This document shows, piece by piece, positions 27,881 through 44,100 of a stretch of DNA of 64,000 nt (position 1 is the first letter of the stretch; each line of letters begins with the position of its first letter). The notes below the pieces were generated by a model that ran no database searches, was not told the origin of the DNA, and worked only from the letters and a program-made list of their open reading frames with translations. The position numbers and the translations under genes are program-made. Source of the DNA: Thunnus maccoyii (Eukaryota; Chordata; Actinopteri; Scombriformes; Scombridae); assembly GCF_910596095.1 (NCBI RefSeq), contig NC_056552.1, positions 10,645,111-10,709,110 on the forward strand, written 5' to 3'.

Positions 27881-27888
27881 CAGTATTA
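27881..27888 (+). promoter_or_regulatory. miR-200b/c/429 8-mer seed match
   Basis: CAGTATTA is a full 8-mer target for miR-200b/200c/429. It is in the transcript only if the distal polyadenylation signal near 28940, or another after 27888, is used. Confidence 0.35.
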
Positions 27889-28965
27889 GTAAAACTGTTT
27901 TTCAAACACTGAAGAACATTTTTGTTATTGATTTTGGTGCAAGGTACTCACGTTTGCACGTTTTCAGCAAGACTGGCATTGTGTAAAAAGAATATTATAT
28001 GAGAGGAACCTTTATTATTTGTAAAAGCTCTTTTGAGTGTTAAAATTGAAAGCACAGTCTACAGGCGCACACTGACAACAGCGCTTTCCCTCCTGAAGTC
28101 CTACTTTTTGAGAATACAAAGACATATTTCATACAGTATCAAATTTTAAAAACACAACTTCTGAGTATCTACAAAAAAATACCCTTTTTTAAAGAGCAGC
28201 TGACGTTTCTTTCATGTTTGAGCCAAATTTCTTTCATGTTTGAGCCAAATAGCAACCAGAAGGTTGAACACTCAATACAATAATAAGTGTAATTTAACAT
28301 TTAACAGCAGTCCTTTTTTTTTTTAGAGACGTTTGAGTTTTCTAATTGGTTTAACCATTTGGCACCGAGTTAATTTCGACAGTCTGAGCCATTGTCTAAA
28401 AGCAATTTGCCAGACAATGCTGCTTCAATTAGTTATGGCATTGCAGACTGTGAAAGCTGGGGGAGGAGATCAAAAAGATGCTTTAAAAAACCAGTGTGAA
28501 AAACTCTGCTGATGATTAATCGAAGCAAGTCCATACAAAAACAAGGGCACACAGTTTCACTGATGAGATCTAATTAAAGAATTGCAACTCCAGCAGTTTC
28601 AGACCAGCCGTACCAGTCCAAACTGTTTCACTTACGGGCAAGAAAAGTAACAGATGTACATGTGCTGATGTGTGCCCATCCATATGCAGGAAAAGTGAAG
28701 AGCTGTTGCATGTTTGATGCTTGTACCACCTGAAGGCATGGCTGCAGTTTCTGTGTAAGTCAAGGTTTTATGTTTTACAAATGAAACCTGCAAAATGTCA
28801 GGTTTTTTTCAGCTGTTTGGAACATATTCTGTGCTGAACATAGAGACTAGTCTGGAGAGGCCAGGAGAGCAGTTCTGAGCAGATTATATTTGGCTAAAAA
28901 CAAAAAGGGAAGGGGTTGGGATGCAAAAGCCAAAAACAATAAAAAGAAATAAGCAATGTAGGCAG

Positions 28966-29846
28966 GATAATCTCTGTCTCAAGTGCTCAGTATTTGAATT
29001 GTACTTGGATGTGATTGAAATTAGTTAAATGTCTGTTTTTACTCACTACAAGAGACAATTTCTACAGACAGTAGAGTTGAGACATTGCCTGATGGTTAAG
29101 AGCCTAAACAAGCTTTATTGACCTCAAGTAAGGTTAAGACAAATGAATTTTTGGTTGAATGGCTGAACAGCTCCCCCTGTGGGGAAGCTGCAGCATGCTA
29201 AAAGTGAATGAATTTGGTGAGTGTTTGAGAGGTGAGTGCAAGTAATCCTATCATGTGCTTCACATCCAACAAAAAGTCAACAATTAAAACTTGGGAAAAA
29301 ACCCCACCACATTTGGTTTCATAAACTATGAGTATCTCATATCATATGTCATATTTAAAAAAAAAAACATGACATGGAAAAAGAAAGATCATATTTGAGG
29401 ATATTCGCACTGGTGATAACACTCAGAGTTTGTGCGTCGTCACTACTTTACACGTTATCACTGGGATAATCAAGCGATTATGACAAGCTCATGCTCAGTG
29501 GTGGATGTGAAAACCCTATGCAAATCAAAACACGTGTGAAGCCATGCTGGGGAGAAATTGCGCACCGGTGCGCACTGCGCGTCAGACAGCCCCAAACAGA
29601 GCAACTTCAAACTTTGAACCGCTTAATAAATATAGTTTTAGCAATTAAGAAGCTGAGCAGAGAGTTTTTGTGCATTTATCATCTTCTCCGTCCAAGGGCG
29701 CGAATATATGATGTTGTATAGACTGGATGGACATGCATGCTTAATCGGTTTTTGATTATTTACGATTAAAAAAAAAACGAATGGACCCGTATCTGGTGGA
29801 GTAGAAACCATTTGCGCTCTCATTGGGATTAACAAATATACATGTC
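28966..29846 (+). promoter_or_regulatory. adam12-dhx32 intergenic region with dhx32 promoter/5' leader
   Basis: Short spacer of about 0.9 kb between the presumed adam12 3' end and the dhx32 start codon. It contains a CACGTG E-box (29531-29536) and a perfect 16-bp palindrome TGCGCACCGGTGCGCA at 29559-29574, followed by another GCGCACTGCGCG run. These TGCGCA half-sites resemble NRF1 sites. No TATA box is evident. No third gene fits here. Confidence 0.5.
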
Positions 29847-36633
<6,787 letters not shown>

Positions 36634-37971
36634 ACGGAAACTCTAAATGTGAAAACCTATACTGTAATCTATTGCCACATTGATATGTTTGTAAAATGTG
36701 TATAGTCAATGAAAACCAGACTGTAATATTAATTTATTACATTGCTTAAAAGTTGTTTGATGGTCACATGTATATTAGCAAAGAGGGTTGACTCCACCAT
36801 GTCCTGACATTTTCATGAGCTGAGAATGTTGTCTAGCAGGTAAATAGACTCCTTGTATAGACACACTAAAATGTGTTTTTTTTTTTCCCCTCAGTTTTCC
36901 TGCTCTCCCCATCAACACTGTGTGTCTGGAAATTGCTAGTATCCTGACAGCTAGTTAGGTTTTTAGACTGTAATGAGCAACAGAGGGGATGTTATCTTCT
37001 GCCTTAGGTGAAAGGGAAGAAAAAACATACATGTGTGATGCAAAAAACAAAGATGCAGATTCAAAGAGATGGTTTAGCCCTTTGATACATATACATGCTG
37101 CTAAAGAAGTCATTTGTCACCTACTTTCTTCTCATTTTTTATGCAAAGCTGTCCTTTTCAGAGGTCTTGGTGTTGCTCGTCAGGTTAACGTGTTATGTAA
37201 GGATCTGGATTTGAGACTAAATAGATTAAGAAAGCAAACTTGTCAAAGCATGCAAATGTATAATGTATTTATTGACCACCAGTACCAAGAGATATACATA
37301 AATCCTTGATTAGAAATAGTCTAGTAGAACAGCGCTTTAGCACAAATATCCTGCGTTCAATAATCTGCTTTTGTTTAAAAAAAATATCGAGTTCTGTATG
37401 TTTCATTTTATAACTACAATCCAGATTAAATTTGTGAAAATTGAACTTTGTAGCAAATGATATCAAGGACAATCTACAGCTGCAGAATAGTACATTTCAT
37501 TTGTATGTAGTTCAGTTTACAGAGCTTTACTATTCAGTAAAAGCGATGACACACTCATCCCCTCTCCATCTGTGGAGACTGGATGACAAGCTCAACCAAT
37601 CAGCTTTGGCCATTAATACAAAAGGAACTGTAATCCTAAAGTGTCTTGGTTCATAATCTTGTTATACACAAAAGTCCTTATAGACAACATGACTAAGTGT
37701 CGTCTTTCTAATCGTATTCACATGATATAACAGTTACATATAATTAGCAGAGTATGTGGTTACTTCCCTCTGCATTGTGTCTTAAGTGAACCAGAACTTT
37801 GTAAAAACAACATCTCTAAAGTAGCTGAAAAAGGAAACCCTCACCACATAAGTACAATATGTCAGGTTTACAATACTGGCATTACTGTACATGAACATTT
37901 TCTTCTAAATTGTACTGAACCATTTCCATGAGCTTGAAGGTCTTCAGTGAGTGCATAGTTTATTGTGAGGT
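36634..37971. other. Convergent dhx32/bccip 3' region
   Basis: 1.3 kb between the dhx32 stop codon (+) and the bccip stop codon (-). It should hold both 3' UTRs. For dhx32 only a variant ATTAAA signal (37425-37430) was found. For bccip, AATAAA on the minus strand appears as TTTATT at 37959-37964, very close to the stop, and at 37268-37273. Use of the distal signals would make the two transcripts overlap tail to tail. Confidence 0.5.
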
Positions 37972-40467
37972 TCACACAGTTAGGTATTCTTTCAGTTTGT
38001 CCATAATGGCAGGCATTCTGTCTGCTGGGATCAGCATCACTGTCCTGAAAGGCTTCATGGGTACGTCGTCGAACGACCACCTTCCACTCAAACAGGAGTC
38101 TGCGTCATCCTGGACCGAGTAGTGGAACTTCATGATGGCTTGCTGTAAGGAGAACAGATTAAAACTTAATACTGCACAAATTTTTTGGACATGAATACAA
38201 CTGTCCAAATATGTAAGGCGCTCCCTGAATTATTATCGAACATTTCAGTAACATCTGAGACATTTACCTCGTAGAAGAATTCCTCCTCTGCATTGACAAA
38301 CATGTATTCTTCTTTGGGAGGTCCTCTGGCTGGAATACTCTTGGTTGCCTCTTTGCAGGTCTTGCTGATCATCAGACAGTAGTGGCACCTCCCACTCGGC
38401 TTATTCGTCCTCTGAGCTTCAGCGATTTCTTCCCTGGAGAACAGAATGCCATTCAGTTTATTTTTCTGCATACTACATCATCAAAAGATTTATTTTTATT
38501 CTTTCACAAAGCACTGTCAGGTCACATATTGCTTCAAACAACAACGAGCAGTTCATACAAGGTACAAGGGGTTGTAGGAAGACATGTTCATTCAGTTTCA
38601 CTCCCAGGATGCAATGGTGTGATAAAAACATGTGTAAACAAATGTTCCCCAGTGGCAACACATTTTTGCTTTCCAATAACACACTGACAATGTCCTCTCA
38701 CTACCACAAAAAATGGAAAAATAAAAATGCAATCTGTCTGCTGCCCTCACAAACAAGCAATCTTTAATCCTAGAATTTTCTTCCAGTATGCTGCGGCTCA
38801 GGTGTACTGAGATGAAACTGATAAGGACTGATTATTTAATGCAGAGTCACGACATATTTGACTGAGAACTCATAAAAACATGGCAAAACTAGAGTGTACA
38901 CATGCACTATAATCACGTGCAAAACTGCGGTCAAGTGCTGCAGTGGTAGTAATTCTCTCCATGTAAATCAGGAATTTAAAAAAATGCATATGGTGTATGC
39001 TAAATTTGCAAGACTATATGAACGTAACACTTTATTTTAAAAGAATGGTGGTGCATTTCTTGACTCCTTTGTTCCCATCAAAGCACTCCACATTGCTCTG
39101 GTAATTGCTAGTATGCTTCTCCGTAAAGAGAAATAGTGAGGAGGGCATAAGAAGGCAGGCTAAACTCACTGGAGCTGTTTGTGCAGTGGAAGGGCGATCT
39201 GTGGAGGTACGTTGATGAAGCGCTCACTCAGCAGTAACCCTACAGGCTTGCTGGTGTCATTAAGGATCTGCTCCAGCTGTTCCATCGCGTTGTGAGACGA
39301 GTTCTTCTCACACTGGTCCACGATCAGCTCCTTCACCTCCTCCACACACTGCACACCCTGCCAACGACAGCAGACACAAACGTGCTCTGATACTTAAAAC
39401 TAACTGGTAACACGTGTATACATTTTCGTATATCCCAGTGAGTGTGTGAGGCTGATATTCGATGCGTGTCAGTGGGGTTACCTTTCTCTCTGTAAGGTTG
39501 AGCATAGTGATGAAGCCAAACACTTCATCTGGATCGTCATCATCGCTGTCCTCTGGCACCTCAGCTTGCTGGAGTAAAAGAAAAGCGAGTATATCATTGA
39601 AGTGAAACTGCTGAAAAGTCATCTTTAATAAAATGATGAGTGGACTAACCTATTCAGTAACTCACCCTGATGACGCTTCCCATATGATTCTGCTGAATGA
39701 TGAGATCTGTCATCTCTGATGTATTTACATGAGACTTCAGAAAGAGCTGCACACAAACAAACAAACCAGAAGTAACATCAGCATGAAGCACAGCCGGCAC
39801 TTAACAAATAACATGAGGAGGATCAGATGAATGCAAAAATATAAATGCTGTCCCCAAACCTGTTGTAAGAGTTTCTTGATGCCATTGAAGTCATTGCCAG
39901 AAATGTTGTGGGCTTCGAAGTCCACCATTACCTCCTGAAAGTTAAACAATAACAACGCAAAAAGCAGTTAACAGGTGAAACCTGCGTGAAAAGTAGTTAA
40001 ATACTAGTACTTTTTTGATTGGCTAGTTATATCATGTACTTTTTGAATGAATCAGTAATTCTGGTTGTGCACAGTTAACCTACTTACTATCAAGTTATCA
40101 TGGAGTAAACTCATGTTATACAGTAACTTCACTTCTTAAAAATCATATCCCAGCTGGTCTAGTTATCTAACGTTACTTTTATTAATCGTGCCAAACAGCA
40201 TCAGTAAATATTCCTCATGTGGCTTCCAGTAATCTGCTGTTACCTTTTTGTCGACAGCTGTGTTAGCTGGCTAACTAGCAAGCTAGCGAGGCCATGCAAC
40301 AATGAAAGAATAGTTTGTTGTTTTACCTCATTTATCTCCTCTTCTGATGCCTCGCTGTCGTCCTCCCCAGAATCGTCATCATCCTCCGGGTTTTCATCGG
40401 AGCTGTTGTCACTTTCCTCGGGATTTTCACCCAAACCTACGGCTCGCCTCTTAGCAGATGAAGCCAT
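37972..40467 (-). CDS. bccip: BCCIP, BRCA2 and CDKN1A-interacting protein (7 exons)
   Basis: Nuclear protein that binds BRCA2 and p21 and functions in homologous recombination, cell-cycle control and large-ribosomal-subunit maturation. Exons in transcript order (minus strand): 40467-40327, 39934-39860, 39746-39666, 39568-39482, 39357-39170, 38433-38268, 38142-37972. Frames agree: 302 aa (human beta form about 314). Start at MASSAKRRAV matches the human MASRSKRRAV; an in-frame ATG 12 nt upstream would add four residues. Features: basic start, very acidic stretch (residues about 14-47), DFEAHNISGNDFNGIKKLLQQ, DEVFGFITMLNLTERK, LLLSERFINVPPQIALPLHKQ, FVNAEEEFFYE, and the C-terminus RWSFDDVPMKPFRTVMLIPA to EYLTV. 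The C-terminus is of the human beta type. Head to head with uros. Confidence 0.95.
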
Positions 40468-41389
40468 GCTTGCAAACATGCAACACTCGTGTCAACTTGA
40501 GTGGGCGGGGAAAAGGTTACAGTTGAGGCTAGATGAGGAAACTGGAACACTGTAGCCGCCATTACGGCTCTACATGTAGTGGACGCGCAGCTTCTCGTAG
40601 CAACACAGGAGCCGCAATGACGGCTAGTTGACCGTTAGGGAAGTGGAATAAACCAATTTGGAAAAAGGGGTGACCATTTATTTAATCTATGCCTAAACTA
40701 AGATTTTGACGTTATACATCTGTAGTTGAACTACAATGAAATATTTTAGTGTTTTAAACTATCAATAATATATGACTTGTTACATATAACTCGATTTTTT
40801 GGGGACGTTAGTCAAATGTACAGCATTATGTCTCCCCTTCTTAACCGTATCTGAAGTCGTCATGCATTCAGCTGTAGGGACAACTCAAGGTACATGAATT
40901 TATTGCAATATTTTGCTATATTTTATTGTTTTCTGACCATCTTTTGCAGCATTGTAATTAACGAATAAGACAAATAAGTCGCTTATTGTCATTAGGCATT
41001 ATGAACAGGTGCTACTAAGCTGACAGATAGTGCAGCTAACTTCAGCTGTCACTTCCAAGTGTGGCTTGCTAATGTAAACAGTAACACATGAGGACATGTT
41101 TTAGCTTCATTCATTGGTTTTCAATAGGAAAAGTATATCCTTCCTGCTTTTGTTTGCTCCTCAGACACAGTCCAATAATCATGACTCTACATATCGTTAT
41201 CAGCAGGCTGCATATGACAGTTTTAGGGTGTAGCTTTAGCTTGCTGTGCATTCCCACCCTCCGTCCTCAGTGTTTTTGCTATTTTTCACACTGACATTAC
41301 TTTGACAGCAGCGTTTATATTCCACTCTGGGTTGTTCTATTGTATTCTTATCAATTTTATTTATTCAGCGTTTTAAGGTCTGTATCAAG
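40468..41389. promoter_or_regulatory. Shared bccip/uros bidirectional promoter region and uros 5' leader
   Basis: Spacer of 0.92 kb between the divergent bccip and uros start codons, as in human. Next to bccip are a GC box (gtgggcgggg, 40501-40510) and a YY1-type site (GCCGCCATT, 40555-40563; ATGGCGGC on the minus strand). There is no TATA box near either start. A possible non-coding uros exon ends at 40889 before a gtacat donor; the exon with the uros start codon begins at 41369 after ttcag. GATA motifs lie at 41025-41030 and 41347-41352. Confidence 0.55.
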
Positions 41390-43444
41390 ATGCACGTACT
41401 GCTTCTCAAAGAGCCAAGAGATGGCGATTCTGGACCAGATCCTTACATCAAGGTAAAGGCGATTTGCGCCATATTAACTTGCATCTAATAGTGCTCAGTT
41501 CACATATAGCTGTAGTCATATTCTAATGCTTTTCATTTGACTGCTAATTTTGAGTCTATTATTTCTATTCCCCAGGAGTTGGAATCACATGGTCATAAAG
41601 CAACCTTAATTCCTGTGCTGTCTTTTAAATTTGTCTCATTAAACACCTTGACAGATAAGGTAAGTGAACTTGTTACAGAATTAGATTAATATTTCCATCA
41701 TTTATGTCATGTTTCGTGTTCTCAGTCATTTCTATGACTTTCTATATCAGCTTTTCCAGCCAGAAAAACACGGAGGTCTCATATTTACTAGTCCAAGAGC
41801 AGTGGAAGCTGTGAAGATGTGCTTAGAAGCAGAAGACAGAAGGGAAGGTAAGAAAATACAAAGAATACACTTCAAAAATATTGTAATGGTTGCACCTGTA
41901 CCTCATTGATATAATGGTCTTAATCCCCTGAAGTGTATTTGCCTAAATGTCTATAAATGCTGTGTACTGGATATCCTAACCACTAATTAAGATTTTAAAT
42001 TGATTTCCTCTAGTTTGATTAAATGTTAAATCTCTTTCCTAAATTATTAATTCAGAGTGGAATAGCTCAGTGAAAGACAAATGGAACAGCAAGTCCATCT
42101 ATGTGGTTGGGAAGGCAACTGCTGCATTAGGTAAGTTATTGTCACACAAAAAACTCCATCTTTGTACATTGTGCTTATTATACGTTTACATTTCCTATAT
42201 TAATGCTAAGTGTAGGAGAGTGTGGCAGGCACCTGGTGCTGACATAAATGTGTGAAGTGATGTTAGTACCCCAAGTCATTTGGAAAAAGGTTGTACACAA
42301 GTGACAGTTTGCTGTGACCCACAGTGAATGTATTTGGTCTTTAGAGAACGAGCAGGTGCTGCACCTTTCTGATGTTGTTTTACACCATTCTTCATGGTTA
42401 ACATCAACAGTTGGATCTCTTTGTAGTCAGTTTTTATTATGTACTTATTTTGTTATTGAAGAAGTTAAAATAAACTGATCTAAACTAAAAGTTACTTGTT
42501 TTAAAAATATTTGCTCTGCAATGACATGATATCAACATTACATATCATATTAATCCCCATGTTTTTTGTGTTTTATCCTGCACAGTACGAAATCTTAGTC
42601 TGAACCCTTTGGGCGAGGACACGGGGACAGCAGAGGTGTTATCACGTGTTATTATTGAACGTATGCTATTATTTTATACTCTCACATTCTTCACAGTTTT
42701 TTGTTTTTTTTTAAATTGATTGATCTGACAACAAATATGACCTTACATCTGATTCTCATCGTAGGAGAGGACACAAATATCCCCCCACTTTTTTTCCCCT
42801 GTGGCTCAATCAAAAGAGAAGTCTTGCCCACGGCTTTAAGGGAAAATGGTAAGCATTCCCCCATGTTGTGCCTCTCGATTAAAAACTCAAGGTGATAAAA
42901 CTCCCACTGGGGTTACACTAATTATAAAATAGTAATTGAACTACCTTTATCACTGCGGGGATCTGTTTCTTTGTTTCCAGGAGTTCCCCTTGAGACGCTG
43001 ACTGTCTATCAAACAACTGAACATCCAGACCTGGAGAAAAATCTAAAGAACTACTTCACAGAGCAGGTAAATCTCTACTCCTACTACATTTTAGAGGGTA
43101 CGTTTGTATTTTTGTGTGTTAACTACATCTCTGACTGTATGCACAGGGCGCTCCAGCCAGCATAGCTTTCTTCAGTCCATCAGGAGTGAAGTTTTGTCTA
43201 AAAGTGGTGCGGAAGCTGTCAGGTGAACAGCTGAGTCAAATCAAGGTATGGCTTCCACCTGAAATATTGATCAATCTACTTTATCACACTTTCAGTCATT
43301 TTGACCTTTTTTTGTTTCCAGTTTGCAGCCATAGGTCCTACTACACAAGACGCTATGACAGCAGAGGGCCTGTGTGTCAGCTGTGCTGCAGAGAAGCCAA
43401 CAGCTGAACACCTGGCGGCAGCGATAGCCAAAGCTCTACAGTAA
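41390..43444 (+). CDS. uros: Uroporphyrinogen-III synthase (9 coding exons)
   Basis: Cytosolic enzyme, fourth step of heme synthesis: converts linear hydroxymethylbilane to uroporphyrinogen III with inversion of ring D. Coding exons: 41390-41452, 41576-41659, 41751-41847, 42056-42130, 42586-42660, 42765-42848, 42981-43066, 43147-43245, 43322-43444. Frames agree: 261 aa (human 265). Start [20 protein letters not shown] matches the human [20 protein letters not shown] in position. Family segments seen: [83 protein letters not shown] and the C-terminal AAAIAKALQ. The family uses no metal or cofactor and has two alpha/beta domains. No truncation or odd residue was noted. Introns are compact. Confidence 0.96.
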
Positions 43445-43614
43445 CCACCCCTCACCCTCACCATCCACTTTATCTTCTTTCTTTGTATAGTCTGTATTTC
43501 TGTATTCATGTATTTTTATTTGTCTGTGTGCTGCTCCTCTTGCCAGTTTTGTAAGTTATTTTGCACTGAGAAAAAGTAGCTTTTGTGCCATAAAAGACAT
43601 GAAAGACTAAGTGA

Positions 43615-43635
43615 ATATATATATATATATATATA
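43615..43635 (+). repeat. (AT)n microsatellite in uros 3' UTR
   Basis: AT dinucleotide run of about ten units between the uros stop codon and its polyadenylation signal. Confidence 0.9.
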
Positions 43636-43690
43636 GTTGTATTTATTGTTAAGCTTGCTCAAGAAACTCAATGTAGAGTTTGTTTTTGAA

Positions 43691-43696
43691 AATAAA
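43691..43696 (+). terminator. uros polyadenylation signal
   Basis: Canonical AATAAA 247 nt after the uros stop codon, followed by GT-rich sequence (cagtgtggtc, agttgggtcagtgg). The transcript should end near 43715. Confidence 0.75.
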
Positions 43697-43832
43697 TTTA
43701 AATCAGTGTGGTCATATGAAAAGTTGGGTCAGTGGTTATTCACTTTAAAAACACTCTAGTTTCTGTGTGTCCTATTCAAAGCAGGTGTTGGCAGAGGTCA
43801 TGGCTGCCCTAAACCGCTGTTATTGTTCACAT

Positions 43833-43851
43833 GAAAGTGAAAGTTTTCACT
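43833..43851 (+). promoter_or_regulatory. ISRE-like inverted repeat upstream of mmp21
   Basis: GAAAGTGAAA (43833-43842) fits the interferon-response core GAAANNGAAA, and AGTGAAA with TTTCACT (43836-43842 and 43845-43851) forms a perfect inverted repeat with a 2-nt spacer. Function is unknown. Confidence 0.3.
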
Positions 43852-43997
43852 TCTTCACACAGGTCAGCAACAGTCCATTTAAAACCAGTGAAGCGCGTAT
43901 AACATCCATACAATTCACTCAAATTCAGGAGTTGTAGACAGCAAAGACATGTTTACTTTTCACACATAGCTGAGGAAAGTGTAATATCTCCAGAGAA

Positions 43998-44020
43998 TCA
44001 CACCTTTAAATGGGTGTGGA
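43998..44020 (+). promoter_or_regulatory. T-box-like near-palindrome in the mmp21 promoter
   Basis: TCACACCT (43998-44005) is a perfect T-box half-site, followed after 7 nt by GGTGTGGA (44013-44020), a one-mismatch opposing half-site. It sits 17 nt upstream of the TATA box. Binding is an inference. Confidence 0.4.
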
Positions 44021-44037
44021 GAAACTCAGGATTTGCC

Positions 44038-44043
44038 TATAAA
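44038..44043 (+). promoter_or_regulatory. mmp21 TATA box
   Basis: TATAAA 63 nt upstream of the mmp21 start codon, in the context cctataaagc. It predicts transcription starting near 44068-44072 and a 5' UTR of only about 30 nt. Confidence 0.7.
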
Positions 44044-44100
44044 GCAGTGTGACTTCTTACTTGCTTGCCATCATCTCACTTGGAGTAAACCAACGCCACG

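Larger units (their letters stand above)
26153..28965 (+). other. adam12: Probable adam12 3' UTR
   Basis: The sequence after the adam12 stop is AT-rich and non-coding, without exon signals. Candidate polyadenylation signals are AATAAA at 27035-27040 and another within caataaaaag near 28940; the second would give a UTR of about 2.8 kb, in keeping with the long 3' UTR of mammalian ADAM12-L. It contains miR-29 and miR-200 seed matches and a perfect 22-bp tandem duplication (28207-28250). The right boundary is inferred. Confidence 0.5.

Noticed and set aside
29823..29846. TTG upstream as the dhx32 start
   Set aside because: It is not an ATG; the first in-frame ATG is at 29847 and fits the length of the family's N-terminus.
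38166..38433. Alternative BCCIP C-terminus by reading through the donor after FFYE (minus strand)
   Set aside because: The spliced form restores the conserved beta-type C-terminus; the readthrough tail has no known counterpart, so I did not annotate an alpha-type isoform.
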